A DNA stretch of 64,000 nucleotides, taken from Panagrolaimus kolymaensis (taxonomy: Eukaryota; Nematoda; Chromadorea; Rhabditida; Panagrolaimidae). The translations under genes were made by a program, and so were the position numbers. The notes under the pieces are model-generated. The model worked only from the letters and a program-made list of their open reading frames with translations. It had not been told where the DNA came from and did not search any database. Shown in pieces: positions 1 through 11,570 of the stretch. How positions within the stretch are numbered: the stretch's first letter is position 1; every line of letters starts with the position of its first letter. The DNA is taken from contig JAJQJQ010000013.1 in NCBI GenBank assembly GCA_028622995.1, forward strand, positions 3,100,001-3,164,000, written 5' to 3'.

Positions 1-1
1 T

Positions 2-1081
2 TTGATTTTGGAACGAATAAAAAATTTGGATTCAAAACAAATGCAAGAATATCTTGAACTTGAAGAAGATTTTAACACTGGAGAAAGAGAATGTATAAAT
101 AGCCATCTTCTGGAATATTTAATTTCACTCAACATCGACGAACTTAAATTTCCGTTTCCTGGAACCAATTTTATTACTTTAAAAAATATGTTTGAAACTC
201 CGCTGAATGTCATTCTTTCAAGAATTATTCAACGCTCCAATGAAAAAGTTGCATTCCAATTGTCAATGATTAATAAAACCCTTAAAAATGAAAATGACCG
301 CCAAGCGATAAAACTCTCATATTTCTATGGAAGTAGTAAATGGACGCTGCAAGTTTATTTACCCAACTTATATTTTTCACTTTCACCCGAAGAACATGAG
401 GAAAAATATTTTAATGCAATTAAACGTAGAAAAATAATAGTAAATGATTCAATTGGATTATCTTATTTTTCATTTAATTCGAAAACAGCGGGTATCGGAG
501 CTTTTCAATGTTCATCATTTGATTTTGTTATTCCTTCAAATAAAAAGAAAGTTTTAAATGTAAGCTTTCAAGGAAATTCTCAACAAATATTTGGCTTTGA
601 TATTCAACGATGCCCTTTCCCATCTATTTTTTATGAATTTACAGATATTAATTTAGATTTTGAAACTACTTATCAGCAGTTGATTGCAAAAGATTTAAGT
701 AAAGAAATTCAGTAAGTTTTTTGTTATGTCTTTTTTGCAGAGTAATAATTTCATTAATTTTTTAGGATCGATAGTAGCAACGTTTTTGATTTTTTCAAAG
801 TTTCTGCAATGCACATTTATAAAAAATCAAATGCAACGAAATTTCATGAAATTTTAATATATTGCTTTGTGGATAAACCTCTTCCAAAATTCAAAGAATT
901 TCTTTTGGTAACTCAAATAACGAAAACTTATTTCATATTTTAATATCAAAAATTTTAGAGATATATGGAAAATGAAGGTGTTATTCGATCTACAAAAAAG
1001 ATGTTTAAAATTCCAAACTCATATAATAGAAAGAAAGGTGAACATATATATCAAGTTTCTGATGCAATAAATCTTTTATAA
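2..1081 (+). CDS. Unrecognised protein, 5' end outside window
   Basis: The frame is open from the first bases of the window, so the true start lies upstream. Exon 1 runs to about 713 and ends at a GTAAG donor. Exon 2 (about 766-908) starts after TTTTTTAG and ends at GTAACT. Exon 3 (about 960-1081) starts after AATTTTAG and ends at TAA. Joined, they give about 320 residues of a soluble protein with no signal peptide or membrane segment. I recognise no family. The alternation of charged stretches with strand-like segments resembles the lineage-specific families elsewhere in the window, notably the one cut by the right end, but I found no shared motif that proves kinship. The next gene is convergent and ends about 200 bp away. 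Confidence 0.6.
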
Positions 1082-1279
1082 TTACATATAATAGATAATT
1101 TTATTTAAATCTTTTGTTCATGACAAAAAAAATTACAAAATAAAAATATAAAAATATTATGATATCGTAAATTAGTGACAAGAATTTATTACTTCAAATT
1201 TTTACTTTAATGGCATTTTTAAAATTGTATGCTTATTTTTGCTAAAAGCTTAAAGTTAATAAGATACCATAATATTAAT

Positions 1280-2403
1280 TTATTCAAGACATGGTCCGCC
1301 AGCACAAGTATAGCTGAATTTATTACGGATAGCATTCATAAGTGGCTCGCTTTCAAAACAATAAATTCCACCGGCTCTCAATACATCTGGATTCTAAAAA
1401 AGATAATATAATATTTAAAGAAAAAAGTGTATTCATTTTACATTATTATTAACATCACTTAAACAAATACGATTACCAGTGGAGAGTGCATATTTTCCGT
1501 GTTCCATCGCGCTGCTCCAAGAAGTGCCATCATTCGTACTAATTTTTTCAACGTTTTTTAATAATTTTTGATTTTTCGGAGCATAAGGTCTACCATTCCA
1601 ATATGACACAATGTTAAAAGCTTGATTATATTTTAATGGAACTTTATGTCATAGATGTTCTTTTTGCAAAAAAAAAATTGTGAGATAAAATATCCATTTT
1701 AGGGTCATCTTCAAATTTCAATTTTCCGAATAATGGATTTTCTTCAAATTCTCCATCAATAAGTTTTTTTAAATAAATGTCATCAGCTTTGGTTATGAAA
1801 TATTCAGAAATTTTGGTGTGATATGGATGGATGTATGGGCGAGTGTTGTATAATAGACGAGCAGAAGTGTATAAATTCTTTTCATCAATTGTCCGACAAT
1901 AAAAGTGCTGAGCTTTAAGCGTTGAACTATATGGGAAATTAGCCATGCCATTTGCAAAGAAATTTGGTGAGGAATGTTGGAAAAGAAATCCAAGTGTTTC
2001 AAGAAAAAATAAACCCCCTTTCATGTGGGCAAATTTATTAGGTTTAGCACCACCTTCTTGGTCGTTGTAAACAATTTTCACCATTTTTTCGCCATTTTTT
2101 ATATTTTCCATTTGAGATAAAGTTTCAAATAATGGGCCCTAAAAGATACAATTTTAAAATAAGCTTAATCTTGTCTATGTAAACATGTACCTTCAAAGCT
2201 AGGATATCATCAAATACAATCATATGTTCCACACCCCTTGCAGCCATATCACTGTCATAATATAAATAAATGTTTTTACCGTTGTTTCTTGGAGGCTTGA
2301 AAACGATAAACCAAGCAACTTTTTGACCGTCATTATTTAAGCAAGACCATTCTGCTATGTTTCCAACCAAAAGTGAAAGGAAAATAAGAACTTTGACGTT
2401 CAT
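1280..2403 (-). CDS. Deoxyribonuclease II family protein (one-base frame break)
   Basis: Acid endonuclease of the DNase II family, which in nematodes (NUC-1/CRN type) degrades DNA of dead cells or food in lysosomes or the gut. The start gives a hydrophobic signal peptide (MNVKVLIFLSLLVGN). The N-terminus then has the family pattern C-x-N-x-DG-x-x-V-x-W with a YYDSD segment. The first catalytic HxK is in HMKGG (exon 2) and the second in EHGKYAL (exon 3). The C-terminus RAGGIYCFE matches the family's RGGG-x-x-C end. Introns lie near 2139-2190 and 1391-1432. Within exon 2/3, around 1644-1652, the frame shifts by +1: a TAA in one frame and a TGA in the next are separated by only a few bases, with no room for an intron. 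This may be an assembly insertion or a broken gene. Family assignment is firm; functionality is not. Confidence 0.85.
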
Positions 2404-4099
2404 TTATTAAATTAAGTTGGTTTTACTGAAATATGATAGTTATATTTTGTATAAACAGCAAAACTTTTTTATATCGAAGCTAATAAAACTTCATCCTAAC
2501 ACATAAATAAACGAGACAAGTAAAAATTTCTAGCACGGTATAATCTAATAGTAAGAAAAAATAAATAAATAGATTGTGGAGAAAAAATTGTAAACAAATT
2601 TAAAGTAAAATTTTTAAAATTAATCCAGTAAATTCTAGCAGAAAATTTTTATGCTTTATGCACAAGTAATTAAAAAAGCTTTAAAAAATTAGACAAAACA
2701 ATTTTAAATTTTTGTTGAAAATCAATGACATTTTTTTGATGCAATAAGCTTGTCAGACATTTTTTTAAAACATAAAATTGCAACAAAAAACTTCAAACTT
2801 TGCACTATGAAGAACAGCTGAAAGGAAAACACGTACGACGTAAAAAAAAGTCAGTCCTTGTTTCTTTTCCGTTCTTTTGTTTTATGTTTCTTTTTTGAAC
2901 GTTGATAAAGCATGTGTTGGTTTGGTCCCTTCTTTTATGCTTGTTTTAAACTTTTTTTTATCAATCTTCTTTTATTATCAATGCAAAACTAGAGCAAATC
3001 TCACAGTTTTTTAACCAAAAAATAATAATGTTAAAAAAGCCAAAATTCTTTCTTTATTTTTTTTAAAAATCTATATTTTAAAAAGTAAGAAATCCCAATA
3101 AAATGATTGAAATTAAAAATTTTATGTAAAAAGAAAATATGAAAGTTAACGAATTCGGAAAAAAAACTCATCAAAGGACATTCAAACATAATTCAGTGGC
3201 AGATAGAATTCTCTTTGCATCCGACTAAAAAAGATCACAAATACTAACACCATAATTAAATTTAAAAAATGCAATTTAGAAAATGCCCAACTAATGATTA
3301 GCGTTTATAGCAACGCTTTTATACCCATAAAAATGTTGATAACATTTTTTGTTAATGTTATTTTTGTTTAGTCATGAAACAAAAAAATGTAAAATAAAAA
3401 TTAGTAATAATGATGATTAAAATTATTTTATGATGAATGTATGAATGTATGAGGCAAATTGAATGGAATGTTTTAATCGAGGCTTCAAGCAAAGTTATTT
3501 ATTTTTAACACCCCCACAAATGACTGATTACGATTGTTTTCATTTCCTCGATAAATCACATTTTTTCTTCTTTCATATTTTTTGGCTATTTTGACGATTT
3601 TTTTCTTCATGCATATTCTGATAGAGAAACTTCAGTTAAATTCTATAGTCGAATATCCAACTGAAGCTCAACCTAAAATTTTTGATTGTCGTCACTTTTA
3701 CCCTTCATTCTTGTCCGCTACTTGTTCACTCATATATATTTGTTTGTCGATGCTTCCAACGTCGGAAGTTATAAAATTTATTGTGAAGTTTATTGAATTT
3801 AAAAAGTCGAGAAATGCTTTATTAAATATCAAAAAGATTTGTTATTTTTTGTTTATCTTTTTTATCTTTAAATAAATTTATTATATTTTAAATAGAAGCA
3901 TAAGCATACAAAAAAAAATCAAAAAAAATATAAAAATACAAGGTTTTTTCCTTCAAAATAGTTTAAAGTTTTTCGTTTGTTTTTAAATTTAGCATCAGAA
4001 AAAAAATCCGTCATGCAACATTCATACCAAATTCTGTTGCAGAAAAAATTCGTTTTGTATCCATCTAAAAATTACTACCATAAATAATTTTAAATTTAA
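2404..4099. other. Intergenic, low complexity
   Basis: About 1.7 kb between the divergent DNase II start and the end of the acetyltransferase gene. It is AT-rich with purine-run then pyrimidine-run stretches (about 2810-2960) resembling the foldback elements described further on. An open frame at 3582-3875 has no start context, no splice support and no recognisable domain. I see no convincing gene here. Confidence 0.5.
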
Positions 4100-5310
4100 T
4101 TAATTAAAACTGACTTCAATAATTTCTTTAGTAAATTGAGGAAAACAAACTCCCCCGCTGGAATCAATTTTTCCGTTACTTAACTTATTGAAAAGTTCTT
4201 CTGCATCTTTGTTTATATTTGGAGGATTGATTCGAAGAAATTCATAGCTTTCAAGATTTCCAATGGATTCAAGAATTTGTTTTAAAATAGTTTCTGCAAT
4301 TTTTATTGAATTAGCATAAAGTGGGCCCAATCCTAAACGATTGTTGAATCCAATTCGAATATTTCCATAACCAATAACTTTGCCATCATTTTTGTTGTCA
4401 AAAGCGATTTTACAAAAACTCGTTGGACAATCTGAAACCAAAAAAGGACATTTTTTATTGGCATTTAAAACGACATAAAACTCAAAACATTTTTTGCTTT
4501 TGATTTTTGCCTTTTTAAAAAACTTTTCTATTGTACTTTTTTATAAAATATACACCAATGCTTAAAGAAAGTGAAACAAAAAAAAGGTGCAGAAAATAAA
4601 CTTAAATTTACCTAAAAATGCTTTCAAAAATTTATCCCGTCGAATTCCACCTTGAATTTTGGTGTCATATTCAATTAAGTTTTCATAATTGGCATCCTTA
4701 AAATTCACGATCTTTACTTTTTGATCAGATTCAAGAAAGAGCATTAATGTTTATATCATCGATGAAAATAATATTATTGCATCCTTGCCATTTAAGAAAT
4801 TTATTGTATCCAAATTTGGTTGCATTTTTTTTGGACATATTTTCTGCGGCATTAAGTCCAAAATTGGCACAAACAAATTTGGGATTACTAATAGCTTGTT
4901 GAAAAAGTTTTGTTCCAAGATTATTTCCGCGAAATTTATTTACCACAAAATAAGTTCCCAAAGTTACAAGTTTAGGTGAACCTTCAATGGAATCATAAAA
5001 TCCAGTTGCCACTGAACCCACAACTTTATTTGTTTTTTTATTGATAGCCGCGAGAATATTAAAATTTCCTTCTCCAAAACCTTTAGAGAAACGCTCATAA
5101 TCATCAATGCCATAAAACCATCCATGTTCAGTGACCTACAAAAAAAATTTAAAATAAAAAATAATGTTAATTTCTAGGGATAATTTAAAAAAGAAAAAAG
5201 TCCAATAAAAAAAAGCATACTATTTCCATTATTTCTTTCCATCGACCTAATCCTACATGTGAAATCACAATAAAATTATCATCAACATTCATTTTTAAAT
5301 TTTCATCCAT
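4100..5310 (-). CDS. GNAT-type acetyltransferase (nematode YitH/HolE-like; one-base frame break)
   Basis: Exon 1 (5310 to about 5221) starts MDENLKMNVDD. Exon 2 (about 5136 to 4612) carries the GNAT core: strand NFNILAAI, then the acetyl-CoA-binding V-x-x-x-x-RGNNLGTKLF (motif A, Q/R-x-x-G-x-G/L type) and the downstream NAAENMSKKNATKFGYNKF helix-loop typical of motif B. Exon 3 (about 4430 to 4100) contains GLGPLYANS, the hallmark of the second acetyltransferase-like half in nematode proteins of this group (formerly DUF1248). About 330 residues, no signal peptide, so probably cytosolic; substrate unknown. Near 4730-4752 the frame must shift by +1 between DDININ and LFLESDQ, with a stop in each frame bounding the interval. 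No intron fits, so this is an indel or a lesion. Confidence 0.75.
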
Positions 5311-5876
5311 GACTCAAATGCTCGAGTCAAATCAAGAAATTTTTTAAAATAAAATAAAGGCTTTCTTATTCCTTGGGAAAAAAAAGGAAAAAAAAGAAAT
5401 ACTATGACTGCAACAAAAGAGAAACAATTTTATACGCGATGATTAAATACTCACAAAGTATTGTGCAATAATGATTTTCAATTCTAAAACTTTCAAACAT
5501 TTTTTTCATTGTCGTTTTATGTGCGCTGTTTCAACGAAGACACCCCAGCTATAAATTCAAAAGAAAAAGAGATGGACATTTTTTCTTCTTTTCATTTTTT
5601 TTTCATTGAAAAACACATTTTTTTTATCTTTCAGTTTTTTTATTCGCAGGTCAAGCTAGAAAAAGAGACCGAGAGCATATGAACCTTGTTTTGAAATGAA
5701 AAAACAAAATTCACAGATTTTTCTTTTATTTGCAGGTCAAAAGCAAAACTTTCAAAAATTTACATAAAATTTAAATTATTTTGTTATTTTCTTACAATTT
5801 TTTCATTATTTTAACATTTTTTTTAATAAGCCAGCCGCCCGAGCTTATTAATTTAGGTTTGATGGGAAATTTTTTT

Positions 5877-6197
5877 AATCATAAAATGGGAAAGAAGCAA
5901 TAAAAAAAAATTGGTTGGGTCAACGGCCCACTTTACAACAAAAAAAAAAACAGCTACAAAAAAAGATAAAAAGAAAGCAGAGTAAAGAGTTTTATCGATT
6001 TATTTATTGTTTTTGATGATGGAGCAGCGAACAAAAAAGTGTTGATTACTTTTTGAAAACGGAAGCATTCATCTTTGTGTGAAAAAAAATATGAGTTGCT
6101 TTTTTTGAATATTTTAATTTTTTATTTTTATTTTTTGTGTATAAAAAAAATACATAAAAGGTAATATTACATTATCGAAATGATACCTGCGGAAGCG
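5877..6197. repeat. Dispersed repeat R1, copy 1
   Basis: About 320 bp that aligns by eye along its whole length with 12519-12827. Both copies start near ATAAAATGG-x-AAAGAAGCAA, share GAAAGCAGAG and GTTTTATCGAT in the middle, then TTTGAATATTTT, and end with the identical 18-mer ATGATACCTGCGGAAGCG. No coding frame is conserved between the copies, so this is a non-coding repeat. The shared TTTGAATATTTT end-motif links it to the foldback elements at 55.8-58.1 kb. Confidence 0.65.
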
Positions 6198-6338
6198 CAC
6201 TTAGAACACATCACCATTTCGTGTGGTTAATAAATATGTGTTATCTGTTTCTAAGAATAAAGATTTCTTAGATCTTCATAATGACCTAAGTTTCCTGGTT
6301 TCAATGTTATTTTCGCATGCAACCACGTTTTTACACAG

Positions 6339-6617
6339 GAAGAATTTAAGACCCTATCAATCACTGAAGCGGGAACTCTTCATTGTCAAATTATGTTTGC
6401 GTTATCAAGATGGAGACACTATTGTTCCTTCCTCGAGAAAATCAACCATTTCATTGCAAATTATATTCAGCAACTTAACCATCAACAAATTTACACTTTT
6501 ATTTTGATACAAATATATATTATCTACTATGCAACGTTTAAATTTGTTGTTTTAGTTAATAAGTTTCATTTAATTTTTTGTTTAGTTTTTAGTATCAGCA
6601 ATAATTCTCCAAAGTAG
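6339..6617 (+). other. Possible orphan exon
   Basis: Directly after a good acceptor (TTTTTACACAG) the frame is open for about 90 codons beginning EEFKTLSITEAG. The first 55 residues have balanced composition and normal third-position use, unlike surrounding noise; the rest looks like AT-rich read-through. I find no upstream exon and no domain. It could be an exon of a missed gene or the relic of one. Confidence 0.2.
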
Positions 6618-6976
6618 ATTTCAGAATTTCTATAAATTGCCTTTTATTGAAAAAAATATATATAAATTTGATCCTTTCCATCCAAAAAAACTTTATATCT
6701 CTTTTTTTTGTTAATCCATTATTAACGAAATTAACTACGAAATCGCATTTGAACATTTACACTCGCGTAATTGGACCATTAAACTACAGAGTTTCAACAA
6801 ACGATAATTTGTACCATCAAACGTGATATTGTAAAAATAATATTTAATCCATCACTTCCAATTTATTTCAGAAGTTTTAATCCATTAAAATCCATTTTGA
6901 ACATATTATAAAAAGCGAGTAAAATATAAAATAAAAAATTATTTCCTTGCCAAAAAAGATACACGGCTGCAAAAGC

Positions 6977-8541
6977 ATGCCTGATTTTGATTTGCAAATA
7001 ATATTTGTTTCGTTAATTGTTGCCGTTTTTTCTCAAAACACAACAATAACCCCACCAGACTTTCAATGTTATCATGGCGAAAGCAACGGTACTAAACCGA
7101 TGGAGTTGATGAATTGCCCTACGAATGTTTGTATTAAATATGTTACACCATGTCTAAATTATTGGGCTACAACGTGTTATGTAAGCTTTAATATTTTTGA
7201 GAATTATTTTAGAATAAATACACATATTTATTTTAGGATGATTTAAAACCAATGGGAATTTCAAATTCTTTCAAAGCAGTCAAAAAATTTAAACCTTCTT
7301 CATTTTTATTATGTCGTCGTTCTCAATGTAATACTGAAGAGTTTATCATAGCCGGGTGCTCGGCTAATATCATCCACAAATTTCCAAAGTTATTTGATAA
7401 TCTTTTATGGCCAAATTTGGGAAAAGAAAAACGTTCAAAAGTACTTGAAAATCAAATTTGGCTATCAAATTTAAAATATAATTATTCAACAAATGAAAGT
7501 TTATATGAATTTTTGGGCCAAACATATAAAAATTCAAAAAAAGTTTGGATTGAATTATCAACCATTGATTCAAAATCAAATGGGTTAAAATTAAGATTAA
7601 TATTTGATTTTAAAAAATCGATGGTGACGTTTAAAAAAAGTAGTTATATACCGAATATTTCTGGAAAAATGGAATTGAAAGAAAAATTAATTCCCGGTCA
7701 AATTATTAATATTACATTTAGCAGCCCAGATTATATTAATTATACTTTATGGATAAATGGAGAAAAAATTAATTGGTTACCAAAATACTTTTGGCTGTTA
7801 TCATCTGATGCTTATATTAATTATGGTGGGGATTGGTCAAATATCAATAAACGAGAATATTCTAACGAACAATTATCTCCAGCGTTTCCCTTCCCAAAGC
7901 CAAGTGACTCCTCGAAAATTGATTGCGATGAAGATTTCCTTCAACATTTTAAGGTACTGGTTTAAATTTTAATCTTACAATAGACGTTTGAAATTTCTCA
8001 ACTAAATGAAAAACATGAAACTTTTTCTTAAAGAAATCTGCAACTTTCTATACCACCATATTCTTTTTTTTATCTATGATCTCTTTATACTTTTTAGCCA
8101 ATTACAAAGCTCAACTACACCATTCTTAATTTAACAAATACTTCATTTACATATTATTTAATTAGCAATGTTACAAATTTAATTCCGAATGAAATTAAAG
8201 AATTTGATCTTCGAAGAACTCTTTGCCCTCAAAATGATTTATTACGGCGATATCAAATTGAACCATATCTCAATGGCTCAAATATTTACTTTAATTTTTA
8301 TGAATTTGGTCCTTTTGGATTTAATTCTTTTGGTATGAGGGATTATAGTATATCTACTTTTGAATTTGCGAAAAATTGTGATGGAATATCTTTAACCTAT
8401 TCAAACTCAACAAATTATTGTTTTGATGTTGCATGTGAAAATTTTTCTCAAGGATCACGAACGATATTGTCCCGAAGCTGTGTTGAATTTAAAAAGCCAA
8501 TGTATCTTGTTGAAGGCCCAAAACGCACTTTTAAATGTTAA
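6977..8541 (+). CDS. Secreted protein: ET/Ly6-like module plus galectin-like region
   Basis: Three exons: 6977 to about 7180, about 7237-7952 and 8098-8541. The chosen ATG gives a short signal peptide (MPDFDLQIIFVSLIVAVFSQ); an upstream in-frame extension would bury it. Residues about 25-85 form a cysteine module with the order C...G...C-x3-C...C...C...C...CNT, as in nematode ET/Ly6-like modules. The middle part holds strand pattern LRLIFDF, INITF and the segment YTLWINGEKINW, reminiscent of the galectin-fold strand in which a short loop precedes NG-x-x-F/I. The sugar-contact residues of true galectins are not evident. A third cysteine-containing part follows, with several N-x-S/T sites. The protein is probably extracellular, about 450 residues, function unknown. 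The ET module is fairly sure; the galectin-like call is weak. Confidence 0.6.
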
Positions 8542-8694
8542 AATAATTTTAAAGAATTTGAAGGGGCAATTGCAATTCTATAATTTTATTTTTAACATAA
8601 AATTCTTTCAAATTTAATAAATAAAAGATTTTAATTTAGAGAGTTTTGATTTTGTTTAATTGCGTTTGAGAATTCCATCATTTGTTTCCTTTTT

Positions 8695-9141
8695 TTGAAA
8701 TGTCAAATAATAATTGTTGAAATTTTGTTTTTCCACAGTTTCTTTGTGACTACTTGCATATCGGTCATTTTGTTGCTATTTGCCTTTTTTCTTCGTCATG
8801 ACTATGAAAGTGGAATTATTAAAATTAAAATTTGGCTATTTTTTAGTGGCTTTTGTGAAGTTTTTTGTTTTACATTGATAAAAATCGATCAAAATTATTT
8901 ATTTTGTTTCTATTTTCAAAGATTATTTATTATAAAAAAGAAAGCTTTTAACTTTTTTTTATTAAGGTGTGACTTCGCTCAATACTTTTTTCATTTATTA
9001 AGGATTTCTGCTGGGTTTTTTATCTGTAGTCTAATTATAACGTTTCTCTTTTTTATTAAAAGTTTATGTGAAAACAAAAACGCAAAAAGGTTTAGAGAAA
9101 ATAATAAACAATATGATTACAACATTTTAAAAATCTCTTAA
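8695..9141 (+). CDS. Hypothetical hydrophobic protein
   Basis: A 148-codon open frame with two or three hydrophobic stretches. The first 70 residues (FHSFFVTTCISVILLLFAFF then RHDYESG) have codon use that looks genuine. Around 8963-9000 the sequence overlaps a short dispersed repeat also present near 21001 (ATTAAGGTGTGACT ... GCTCAATACT), so the second half may not be coding. It ends against the convergent CAP gene with a four-base overlap. Unrecognised, possibly a membrane protein or chance open frame in AT-rich DNA. Confidence 0.25.
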   Translation: MKCQIIIVEILFFHSFFVTTCISVILLLFAFFLRHDYESGIIKIKIWLFFSGFCEVFCFTLIKIDQNYLFCFYFQRLFIIKKKAFNFFLLRCDFAQYFFHLLRISAGFFICSLIITFLFFIKSLCENKNAKRFRENNKQYDYNILKIS

Positions 9142-11570
9142 ACCAAAACACATTTAATTGTTCCACCCACATTTGCAACTTTGGCATAAGGGCTGCAGCA
9201 AGATGTTTTTGGGAATTTGCATAAAATATCATTGCAACGAGCTCCATATTTTATCGTTTCACCAACGCATGGACATCCTGCGGCTTCAAAAATACATTCT
9301 CTTGTTTGTACTTCCATACCACATAACCCGCATGTATCATTGCAAGTTGGTGTATTCCATTGTGACCATGTTCCTCCTTCTGGTGGACAAGTAGGATTAG
9401 AAGGAGCATTGGTTGCAGGTTTTGTTGTTTCTTCAGGAAGTTGACAAGGTGATGGAGTTCCTGGTGTGCTATCGGGGCAACTTGTTGGTGTCATAGGGGC
9501 TTGGGAAAAAGTTGAAGGATTGGGTTTTTGGGAAGTTGAATTTCCTCCATTTGCAGGATTTGAAGTTGTTGATTGGCCGTTATTTTCATTTTGGGTTGTT
9601 TTTTCCGTTGGTAAAAGAGTTGTTGCCTCTGATACTTTTACGGTAGTAGTTTCAGGCTTCAAAGTAGTTGGAGCTTCTGGCAAAACTTCTGCGGAACTAC
9701 AAAGCCCCAAAGTTACATCGCAAAAGCTATATCCAGGAAGAGTGCATTCTGAATCTTGAGAACATGGGTTTCCAACTGTATATAATTCAGTGTTGTAAGT
9801 AACATTTTGATAATATTTACATACTACACTATGCACTGATTCTTGATATTTATTCAAACAAACTGAATATCCACATCCAATCGAAATAGTTTTGGAGGAA
9901 GCCATTTGAGCCCAATTTCGATAATTCCATGAACTATATTTTGTTGAAGCTGAAGTTATATTTATGCTTCCATTATCTGCTTTAAATTCTGACCACCATT
10001 TATCAAAAGCCAATGGAATGTATTTATCTAAAAATAATAGTTAAAAAGTTTATTTTTGAAGAGAAAATTTGGAGGATAAAAAACGAACCAGGCAATTCTT
10101 CTCTATCTCGATTAAGTTCTTGGAAGACACTTTCATCATTTGTTACCGTGGGATAATTAAATTGTGGACAACTATCACTTTTATTTTGAGCTATTTTTTC
10201 TAAAGTGCAGTTGTAAGTCTAAAAATAAAATTAAAGTAAATTAATTGACTCCGACTTCAAGATTTCTTGCATTTTGAAAATTTAATTCAAGAATCGATAA
10301 TTTTAAACATGTTTGTATAGTAGTTTTTTCCTCATTAATAAATTTCTGAACATTTTTAAGCAAAATTTCCTCTTTTTTTGTCAACCAAATCAACTTACAA
10401 CTTTAGGCATATTTTGAGCTTTTGGAGCAAAAGTTCCATCACTTTTCACTGTTTTGCCATTTGCTAATTCCGATCTTAATTCATTAATTTTGCTTTCGAT
10501 ATAGTTTCTTGTTTTATCTTGGAATTGAACACCCGTATTTTCTCCATTACATGGAAAAGTCGGTTCATTTTCGGGAGACGAAGGTTCACATAAACCTAAT
10601 TCTGTGTCACAAGTTCGCCATAAAGGAAGAGTACAATCTGCATTGCTTTTACAATGGCTTCCAATATCATAAGCACCTGGACCATCTCCATTTCGAGTAG
10701 GCCAATAATTGCATACTCCAATCCACTTTCCTCGGGTTCCATTTGGACATTTGGTTACAGCACATCCTACACTATATGTGGCTGTCCAAGCCATTTGATC
10801 CCAATGACCAACCGCAGAACTATTAATATCTGTATTTGTTGAATTTATTCCACCGCCATATTCAATTAATTCACTCCACCAACTTTGTTCTTGCTCCCAA
10901 AATGATGAAACTTAAAATAGTCGAATTTTTTTATTTGTTTTTAAAAAACGGATTTCAATTAAATAAAAAAGACTATAATTTCATATTGGAAAAATTCCAA
11001 AAGAGTATTTAAAAAAATTTGTTAAAAATCTTAGGAAAAAATAACTTTTGTTAAAAAAAAACTAAAGTTGCTTTATGACTTACTTGTTTTATCCGGTGTT
11101 TCAGGCCAATTATACAACATAAACATATTTTCACCAGCACTATCTCGATGTGAATCGGGAGAATGTTCCCATACGCATTTATCCGCCCATTGTTTGGCAA
11201 TTTTTTCCATGGAACAATTATAAGTCTAAAAATCCAATTTTTTTTTAAACGTACCTTTTTAAATTTTTATCTTCCTTACAAGTTTTTTCATATTTCTTGC
11301 TGGTGGCGCATAACCACCATCAGGTAACTGTGAACACCCATGAGCCAATTGCCCTCGGTAATAATTATGTGAATTTAAAGCTAAATTACGTTCATAATTG
11401 CCCCATTCTGCTCCAGTATCAATTGTTCCATCACAAAGTTCCTTGGTCATGGTTGTCGGAAAGACGGGTGCCGTTTCAGTTGGCCATAGCGAACAATCTT
11501 CAGCTCCAAAAACGGATGAAGAAGTGAATAAAGCAAAAAGCCCAACAATCAAAATTTTGTTGGTTTGCAT
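9138..11570 (-). CDS. Secreted double-CAP (SCP/TAPS, VAP-1-like) protein with mucin linker and TSP1-like C-terminus
   Basis: Five exons: 11570 to about 11280, about 11225-11095, about 10915-10401, about 10218-10090 and about 10028-9138. The start gives a signal peptide ending near VFGAED. CAP domain 1 has the family residues: ALNSHNYYRGQLAHG, then HSPDSHRDSAGENMF, then SAVGHWDQMAW and the cysteine-rich hinge. CAP domain 2 keeps the scaffold (NYRNWAQMASSKTISIGCG, hinge cysteines) but has lost the cavity histidines and the GEN glutamate. Next comes a Ser/Thr/Pro-rich linker of about 100 residues, expected to be O-glycosylated. It is followed by a TSP1-like module (GTWSQWNTPTCNDTCGLCG) and a final Cys-rich tail. 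Nematode proteins of this class are secreted, often from glands or amphids. The combination of two CAP domains, mucin and TSP1 is distinctive. Confidence 0.9.

Larger units (their letters stand above)
5311..6976. other. Intergenic region with a dispersed repeat and a possible orphan exon
   Basis: Promoter-side region of the acetyltransferase gene and upstream region of the ET/galectin-like gene. Apart from the repeat and the orphan exon listed separately, it is poly-A/T rich. I see no tRNA, spliced-leader or snRNA sequence in it. Confidence 0.5.

Noticed and set aside
3582..3875. 97-codon frame with FYPSFLSATCS
   Set aside because: Neighbouring frames look equally plausible over short stretches; no splice sites, start context or domain. 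At most a decayed fragment.
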